A DNA stretch of 64,000 bases, from assembly GCA_964537685.1 (NCBI GenBank), contig CAZICM010000016.1, forward strand, positions 62,001 to 126,000, given 5' to 3'. Below are positions 58,956-64,000 of the stretch, piece after piece (the first letter of the stretch is position 1; the number at the start of each line of letters is the position of its first letter). The position numbers and the translations under genes are program-made. The notes under the pieces are model-generated. The model did no database searches and had not been told where the DNA came from. It saw only the letters and a list, made by a program, of their open reading frames with translations. Source of the stretch: CAZICM01 sp964537685. Lineage in GTDB: Bacteria > Myxococcota_A > Polyangia > Polyangiales > Polyangiaceae.

Positions 58956-59699
58956 ATGCATCGCTTTGGCTCAAAAGGTTTGTCGCTGTTGGCTTTGTCT
59001 GGCTTGCTCGCTTTTCTTCCGGGTTGTCCCAATCCGCTGATTCTTGGCACTCCGCGCACAACGCCGAAAGGTGAAATTTCACATACGGTTGCATTGGAAG
59101 GCATTGGTGTTTCGGCATATGACGGCGCTTCAAAACAGACGGTTGGAGGATTTTTGCCGAATTTGCCGACCTATGAAATGCGTATTGGTTTGGCCGATTG
59201 GGTGGATTTAGGCGTGCGCCTCTCCAACCTGACGACGCTGGGCGTGGATGGAAAGCTTAATTTCGTCAAAACGAAGCATGTTGACGTGGCCGCTGCGCCT
59301 GGCTTTCAATTCTTTTATTTCTCAAGCGGAGCGGGCAATACTTCGACGAGCGTTGTCGGAACCTATTTGCATGCTCCTGTGCTGGTAGGATTTAACGTTG
59401 CGGAGCCATTTTCGATTGTATTGTCGCCTGGCATTACCTACGGGCTTGTATCCGCATCGGCCAGCGGTGGAGGCACAGATGCGGCTCAGGGTACGGGAGG
59501 ACTTCTGTTCCGGGGCGGTTTAGGCTTTAATATCCGGATCGGCAAGGGCTTTGCCATCCATCCGGAATTCGCCTTTAGCCGGGGCTTGGAGGATGATCAG
59601 GGCGATATTGTCACGCTGTATAACTTTGGCCTGGGCTTTAAGTTCGGCAAATTGCCCGATCACTCGATGGTGGATGCGCCGCCTCCTCCAACACAATAA
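58956..59699 (+). CDS. Outer-membrane beta-barrel lipoprotein
   Basis: 247 residues from the ATG at 58956, placed by AAGGAG nine bases upstream; the longer frame from 58914 is rejected. Export signal LSLLALSGLLAFLPGC (lipobox LPGC). The mature protein is beta-rich with alternating patterns typical of barrel strands (YEMRIGLADWVDLGVRLSNL, KHVDVAAAPGFQFFYF, GGLGFNIRIGKGFAIHPEF) and ends in a short Pro-rich tail (DAPPPPTQ). Perhaps eight to ten strands. Role unknown. The AT-rich stretch 59700-59759 after it holds no gene. Confidence 0.7.
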   Translation: MHRFGSKGLSLLALSGLLAFLPGCPNPLILGTPRTTPKGEISHTVALEGIGVSAYDGASKQTVGGFLPNLPTYEMRIGLADWVDLGVRLSNLTTLGVDGKLNFVKTKHVDVAAAPGFQFFYFSSGAGNTSTSVVGTYLHAPVLVGFNVAEPFSIVLSPGITYGLVSASASGGGTDAAQGTGGLLFRGGLGFNIRIGKGFAIHPEFAFSRGLEDDQGDIVTLYNFGLGFKFGKLPDHSMVDAPPPPTQ

Positions 59700-59759
59700 A
59701 TTGTATATTGTATAAATTTTATAGAATGCAACTTGATATCATTGATCTAAATAACTGCT

Positions 59760-60248
59760 TTACTTAAAATTCTGAATGGCCCAGACATCACCCGCGGCCG
59801 TAATAAAAAATCCACAGGCAACGGCAGTGAATTGAGTGCTGCTCATATTTAAATAATGGCCGTGCTGATTAAAATCCTGCCCAGGCCCCTCATCCCACAT
59901 CATTTGCAGGCAGCCGCCGATCATATCCTCGGGTTTACCGGGCCAGCCCGGACATTCATTTTGGGCGGACTCCATGCATTCGCCAAAGGCGCCGTGGGCG
60001 CTGTCGGTGGCCGCGTCGCTCTTCGCTTGGCCGGATGCGCAGTCTTCGCCCTCTGTCCAGCGCTCATAGGGCGGCAGATTAATCGACTCCCTATAGCCAT
60101 TGATCAGCTTATGGCAAAGCTCCGATGCCGTGGGCGAGGCATTCATGCCGGCGCCCGTGCCTTCCGTGCCCGGGCCGCCCTCATCGGCGCTGCATCCGGA
60201 CAATACAAAACCAAGCGTGAAAATAAATAAACTAGTGCGCTTCATCAT
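59760..60248 (-). CDS. CAP/SCP-domain lipoprotein
   Basis: 162 residues; GAGGAAGG precedes the ATG at 60248. Signal SLFIFTLGFVLSGCS (lipobox LSGC). Domain features: LCHKLINGYRESINLPPYER, SDAATDSAHGAFGECMESAQ, GKPEDMIGGCLQMMWDEGPG, HGHYLNMSSTQFTAVACGFF. The first helix, the H-x-x-x-x-x-x-C region, and the closing GHYLNMSSxxFTxVACGFF match the CAP (cysteine-rich secretory/SCP) fold. Exported; binding or lipid transport roles are known elsewhere, here unknown. Divergent from the PIN-PhoH gene, 70 bp apart. Confidence 0.8.
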   Translation of the reverse strand: MMKRTSLFIFTLGFVLSGCSADEGGPGTEGTGAGMNASPTASELCHKLINGYRESINLPPYERWTEGEDCASGQAKSDAATDSAHGAFGECMESAQNECPGWPGKPEDMIGGCLQMMWDEGPGQDFNQHGHYLNMSSTQFTAVACGFFITAAGDVWAIQNFK

Positions 60249-60317
60249 GGCAAAACCTTCCTCTTGCATTGCATCGCGTGGAAGGATAGGCATATCAAAA
60301 CTCTTTTTTAGCCCGCC

Positions 60318-61649
60318 ATGAAGAAAAACTACGTTCTTGATGCCAATGTTCTGCTCCACGATCCTCAAGCCATCTTTAAGTTTGAGGACAACAATCTGAT
60401 CATTCCTATTTTCGCCATCGAGGAAATCGATAAATTCAAACACGAAGGTTCCGAGCGCGGCCGCAATGCGCGCACGATTGCGCGTTTATTGGATGGGCTT
60501 CGGCGCATTGAGGGAACGACGTTAGCCAAAGGGGTTTCGCTCGAGGGCGGCGGTACCCTCCGCATTGCCATTCCGGAAAAACGTCCGACCGTGCTTGTTG
60601 GATTGGATCGGGCATCGCAGGATTTAGCCATTCTGCAGACCGCCATTGAAATGCGGGACCGCGATAAAACCATGCCTACGGTGTTCGTGACGATGGACAC
60701 CAATCTCCGCATCCGGGCGGATGCGCTCGGGGTATTGGCGCAAACCTACGAAAATCAAAGGGTGCGCGACCCGGAAATGGAGCAAACGGTTGTCGATGTT
60801 GAAGTGCCCGGCACGGATGTGGATACATTTTTTCAGGAGGGCGTGCTTAGCGCGCCTTCGGGCTATATTTTATTTCCCAATGCGGCGATTATGCTGCGCG
60901 ATGCGGCGGCGCCCAGCCACACGGCACTTGGCCGCTATGAATCAACGAAAAATCAAGTGCATGCCCTGCGGGTTCCTCCGGGCGGCATTATGGGATTAAA
61001 GCCCCGCAATCGCGAGCAATCCTTTGCATTGGATTTATTGCTCGATGATTCGGTCCGGCTGGTCACGTTAATCGGCAAGGCGGGCACGGGAAAAACACTG
61101 CTGGCGATTGCCGCTGGATTAAAGCGCACCGTGGAAGACGGCGTATACAACCGGCTTTTGGTGAGCCGCCCGGTGATGCCCTTGGGCCGGGATTTAGGCT
61201 TTTTGCCGGGCGATGTGGATGAAAAGCTCAATCCGTGGATGCAGCCTATTTTTGATAATCTCGAGTTTATTTATTCGCATGGACAGCGCTCGCCCAAGGA
61301 TGGCAAGGACGGGCGCGGGTTTATGCAATTGATTGAAAGCGGCGCGATTCAGGTCGAGCCATTGACTTATATTCGCGGGCGCAGCCTTCCTCATCAGTAT
61401 TTAATCGTGGATGAGGCTCAGAATTTAACGCCGCACGAAGTCAAAACCATTATTACGCGGGCAGGCGAAGGCACGAAGATCGTATTGACGGGAGATCCTT
61501 ATCAGATTGATAATCCCTATGTCGATCATGCCTCGAATGGATTGACCGTCGTGGCCGATCGCTTTAAGCGGGAGCGCATTGCGGGCAGCGTGGTGCTGGG
61601 CAAGGGCGAGCGCAGCGACTTGGCGGAACTCGCGGCCAATCTTTTATAG
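60318..61649 (+). CDS. PIN-PhoH protein (PhoH2/YlaK type)
   Basis: 443 residues. N-terminal PIN ribonuclease domain with acidic residues in YVLDANVLLHDP (D8), AIEEIDKFK, and VTMDTNLRIRA. Then a PhoH ATPase domain with Walker A LIGKAGTGKTLLAIAAG (about 252-268), Walker B YLIVDEAQNLTPHE and a sensor TGDPYQIDNPY. PhoH2 proteins are RNA helicase/RNases. Normal length. The next gene starts nine bases later, so they are likely co-transcribed. Confidence 0.92.
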   Translation: MKKNYVLDANVLLHDPQAIFKFEDNNLIIPIFAIEEIDKFKHEGSERGRNARTIARLLDGLRRIEGTTLAKGVSLEGGGTLRIAIPEKRPTVLVGLDRASQDLAILQTAIEMRDRDKTMPTVFVTMDTNLRIRADALGVLAQTYENQRVRDPEMEQTVVDVEVPGTDVDTFFQEGVLSAPSGYILFPNAAIMLRDAAAPSHTALGRYESTKNQVHALRVPPGGIMGLKPRNREQSFALDLLLDDSVRLVTLIGKAGTGKTLLAIAAGLKRTVEDGVYNRLLVSRPVMPLGRDLGFLPGDVDEKLNPWMQPIFDNLEFIYSHGQRSPKDGKDGRGFMQLIESGAIQVEPLTYIRGRSLPHQYLIVDEAQNLTPHEVKTIITRAGEGTKIVLTGDPYQIDNPYVDHASNGLTVVADRFKRERIAGSVVLGKGERSDLAELAANLL

Positions 61650-61658
61650 CGAATTGCA

Positions 61659-62753
61659 ATGAATGAGCAGAGGCATCCACCGGATTGGACAATCCAAGCG
61701 GGAAGGGCGCTGTCTCAGGCCGCATCGCGAATTCGAGTGATTGCTGCTGCAACACCATCCAATTTGACGAGCGAATTGGCGAGGATAGAACAAAGTTTTC
61801 CGCGTGAGCGGGGAGGGGATGCCTGTTTTGAGTACGCGCCCGCCGCCAAGGGTTTTGATGAATTGGCCAATGCCCTGCTTTCCGCGGCGGATCTATTTGA
61901 ACACGAAAAAGATCTCGGGCTTTTATATGCGGAGCGGGCGAGGGAGCTTGCGGTGGAGGCGATGCTCTGCGTTTCCGCCGGAACGCCTGCTTTTTTGCAT
62001 TGGGCGCGAAAGCGTTTTCAGCGGCGCGATTCGTTTGACCGGATGGCCGACGAGCTTGCGGGAGAGTGGCTTTCGAATACAGAAGCAAATGAAATCGATT
62101 TGAATGAAGTTGAATGCGATAAAATTATAAGCGATGATGAAAGAGATGGGCGATCGCTGTTGAGCCGGATGCGCAAGGCCGTTGGCGAGAGGTGTTTGGG
62201 TTTTCGGGTCGTGCCCGTACAAAATCTTGCGCCGCTCGCGTCGACGGGGGACGGCGTTATTTATGTGGCGGCGGGCCGGCCGCTTTCGCAGCGGGATATT
62301 GAGCGCACGGTGATGCATGAGATTGAAGGGCATGCGCTGCCTTTGGCGGAGGCGGATCGGTATCGCCTGTCCATTCTAAGGGTGGGAACGGCGCGCGGAT
62401 CGGATGACCAAGAGGGCAGGGCGCTTCGGCTGGAATTTGTAAAGGGATTTTTGGACATCGGGCGCAGGCGCGAGCTCGCTTACAGGCATTTGGCCGCGCG
62501 GGCCGTGGAGGATGGGGCAATTTTTTCGGATGTTGTGAAAATGCTTTTGAATTTTAATATAGAACTCCGCGGAGCCTTGCGTATTGCGGCGAGGGTATGC
62601 CGGGGCGGCGGTTTAGCGAGGGAAGCCGTGTACTTACCGGCTTATTTACGGGTAACGAATGCGATTCGCGAAGATTTGAATGTAGATCGCGTGCTCGGTT
62701 CGGGAAGAGTTTCGGTGCCCAGCGCCGAAACACTAAAGCCTTGGATTTTATAG
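61659..62753 (+). CDS. DUF1704 (MATCAP-like) metallopeptidase
   Basis: 364 residues. The zinc motif H220-E221-x3-H225 (VMHEIEGHALPLAEADRYR) is the HExxxH form of the DUF1704/KIAA0895 family, whose eukaryotic members (MATCAP) are tubulin carboxypeptidases. Downstream DDQEGRALRLEFVKGF supplies a plausible third Glu ligand. The N-terminal 110 residues are helical; no signal peptide. The bacterial substrate is unknown. Co-transcribed with PIN-PhoH by spacing. Confidence 0.78.
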   Translation: MNEQRHPPDWTIQAGRALSQAASRIRVIAAATPSNLTSELARIEQSFPRERGGDACFEYAPAAKGFDELANALLSAADLFEHEKDLGLLYAERARELAVEAMLCVSAGTPAFLHWARKRFQRRDSFDRMADELAGEWLSNTEANEIDLNEVECDKIISDDERDGRSLLSRMRKAVGERCLGFRVVPVQNLAPLASTGDGVIYVAAGRPLSQRDIERTVMHEIEGHALPLAEADRYRLSILRVGTARGSDDQEGRALRLEFVKGFLDIGRRRELAYRHLAARAVEDGAIFSDVVKMLLNFNIELRGALRIAARVCRGGGLAREAVYLPAYLRVTNAIREDLNVDRVLGSGRVSVPSAETLKPWIL

Positions 62754-62867
62754 GTCTTTGTCATTGCATCGTTTTTGCCGAGGCGCATTTTCATTCTTGG
62801 GTTGTATTTAAAAGACAGCGTCTTTCGGCTTTGGTTTATGGTGAATCGTGATAATGTGCGCGTAGCC

Positions 62868-64000
62868 ATGAAGTCTACACGCCGATCGATATTCACTGCC
62901 GCCCTTGTCGCCGGAAGCCTGATTTCAGCCGAGGCTTTTGCCCTTCATTCGCAGAAGGGAATACCTGAATTGGGTCTCGAGACCGCTTCAGGGATAGCGC
63001 CGGTGCGGCGGGCTGTGCAGGTAAGCTACACGAGTATTCCAAAGGCCCGCAGCGCTGCGTGGAATGCCTTTTTAATGGATACGGGCTCCGAGCATTGGCA
63101 GGTCATGTGGGATTCGTCCACGGCCGTTCCATTGCGGATTTTTGGAAAGGGAATTGATGCGCCGGGCGTGATGCGGGATGCGGAAGCGGCCGAAAAGCAT
63201 GCTCTTTTGTGGATTCGAAGGCATGCGGGACTTTTGGCTCCGGGCGTGGATATCGATCATCTGCTGCCCGTTTCCAATGAGTTAAGCGATGGGATGCGCG
63301 TCATCGGATTTAAACAATTTGCATCGGATGGCAAGGGAAATTGGCTTCCTGTTCTGGGAGGCCAGTTAAGCCTTCGCTATAAAAACGATCGATTGTTTGT
63401 GCTCGCTTCGGAAGTGATTCCCGGCGCGCGGGCGGAAGCCGCGGCCATTGATTTAAAAACCGCGGAGAAATCCGCGCGGATCTATATGGAGCAGAGCTTT
63501 GGAAGGGCCGATGTTTTAGGTACATCCGAATTGGTGATATTGCCTTTGATTGGAGCGCGCGCCTATTCGGCGAAGACGGTGTGGCGGGTGCGGGTAAAGG
63601 CGGGGAAGGTGAATGGCGAAGCCCTGCCTTTTGATGTGTATATCGATGCAAATACGGGCGTTCCCGTGGCGAGAGAGATGCAAGCCCGCTTTTTAACAGC
63701 CACAGCCCTATTTGATGTGCCAACGCGCTATCCGGGGGAACCCGTGTCCGAGCCGCCTTGGCCCGCCAAATTCGCTTCAATCAATATCAACGGCGCAAAT
63801 GGCGCGACGGATTCGCTGGGCGCTTTTTCTTGGGCGGGGCCGGGCGATGGAACATTAATGATCGGCGCTCAAGGCAATGAAGTCAAAGTGAGCAATGCCA
63901 GTGGCGCCGCGGCATCGGCAACGTTTTCGGTGCAAGACGGCGGGCAAGCCGTGTGGGCCGCGGCGGGCGATGAATTATTGGATGCCCAGCTTACGGCCTT
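62868..64000 (+). CDS. M36/fungalysin-like exported protein, N-terminal part (runs off the window)
   Basis: The ATG at 62868 opens a frame that stays open to the end (377 codons). It starts MKSTRRSIFTAALVAGSLIS, with signal peptide end SAEAFA. Residues about 40-260 look like an FTP/PepSY propeptide (AAWNAFLMDTGSEHWQVMWD, DIDHLLPVSNELSDGMRVIG, AKTVWRVRVKAGKVNGEAL and PFDVYIDANTGVPVAREMQ, ending as a PepSY-like VDA(x)TG element). This is the usual N-terminal part of M4/M36 metallopeptidases; the catalytic HExxH would lie past the edge. The ribosome site is weak. Confidence 0.65.
   Translation, partial: MKSTRRSIFTAALVAGSLISAEAFALHSQKGIPELGLETASGIAPVRRAVQVSYTSIPKARSAAWNAFLMDTGSEHWQVMWDSSTAVPLRIFGKGIDAPGVMRDAEAAEKHALLWIRRHAGLLAPGVDIDHLLPVSNELSDGMRVIGFKQFASDGKGNWLPVLGGQLSLRYKNDRLFVLASEVIPGARAEAAAIDLKTAEKSARIYMEQSFGRADVLGTSELVILPLIGARAYSAKTVWRVRVKAGKVNGEALPFDVYIDANTGVPVAREMQARFLTATALFDVPTRYPGEPVSEPPWPAKFASININGANGATDSLGAFSWAGPGDGTLMIGAQGNEVKVSNASGAAASATFSVQDGGQAVWAAAGDELLDAQLTA

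Overview
The window (about 58% GC by eye) reads as chromosome of a Gram-negative myxobacterium, most likely a member of the Polyangia (Myxococcota). Signs are a DUF4215 (Myxococcus-type disulfide repeat) lipoprotein, a eukaryote-like Ser/Thr kinase with a long Pro/Ala linker, many lipoproteins with Ser/Gly linkers after the lipid-anchor Cys, and a lipid A gene block. The assignment is inferred from gene content only. Most of the window is coherent core and semi-core genome. There is no phage, CRISPR array, transposase or integrase.

Layout. 0-2.4 kb: two unknown genes and argH. 2.5-6.2 kb: a giant Cys-rich DUF4215/PPC surface lipoprotein. 6.3-11.4 kb (minus): a PerR-type regulator with its own PerR-box promoter, rubrerythrin, an HdrD/GlpC-like Fe-S oxidoreductase and DUF3501 (a peroxide-defence set), then a thioesterase, a PLD-like protein and rpiA. 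11.5-15 kb: rpsU, a GT4 glycosyltransferase, a TerB-like protein, tRNA-Pro(GGG) and an RpoH-like sigma factor divergent from an S41 peptidase. 17-20.9 kb: a segment bounded by 33-35 bp direct repeats that sits exactly at the 3' end of a xanthine-dehydrogenase-type gene. It holds zinc-ribbon genes, 11-bp iterons, an FGE-fold lipoprotein and a strict 42-bp-period tandem array. 20.9-24.6 kb: three-subunit molybdenum hydroxylase.

24.7-36.2 kb: envelope proteins (lipoproteins, an SBBP beta-propeller, TPR/PEGA proteins), a membrane Ser/Thr kinase, a pcnB-type nucleotidyltransferase, a transglutaminase-like protein and a Nudix hydrolase. 36.2-44.7 kb: a redox region with a five-CxxCH lipoprotein, a TlpA thioredoxin, and a plus-strand run of a CX4CH lipoprotein, DUF4266, a TPR-DUF3570 fusion, a two-CxxCH lipoprotein and a second CX4CH lipoprotein. 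44.7-47.6 kb (minus): ompH-lpxD-fabZ-lpxA. 47.6-49.6 kb: two lipoproteins. 49.7-56.1 kb (minus): a compact four-gene operon of a serine-palmitoyltransferase-like enzyme, an S51-like protein, a polytopic Sel1 protein and a membrane MutS-like ATPase. 56.2-64 kb: an NtrC-type regulator, a TerB-like membrane protein, a beta-barrel lipoprotein, a CAP-domain lipoprotein, PIN-PhoH, a DUF1704 (MATCAP-like) metallopeptidase and the start of an M36-like peptidase.

Four places look least explained: the repeat-bounded 3.9-kb cassette next to xdhB with its 42-bp array; the TlpA/CX4CH/DUF4266/DUF3570 redox operon; the operon joining sphingolipid-type chemistry to a membrane MutS ATPase; and the PerR box inside the spacer of the perR promoter.
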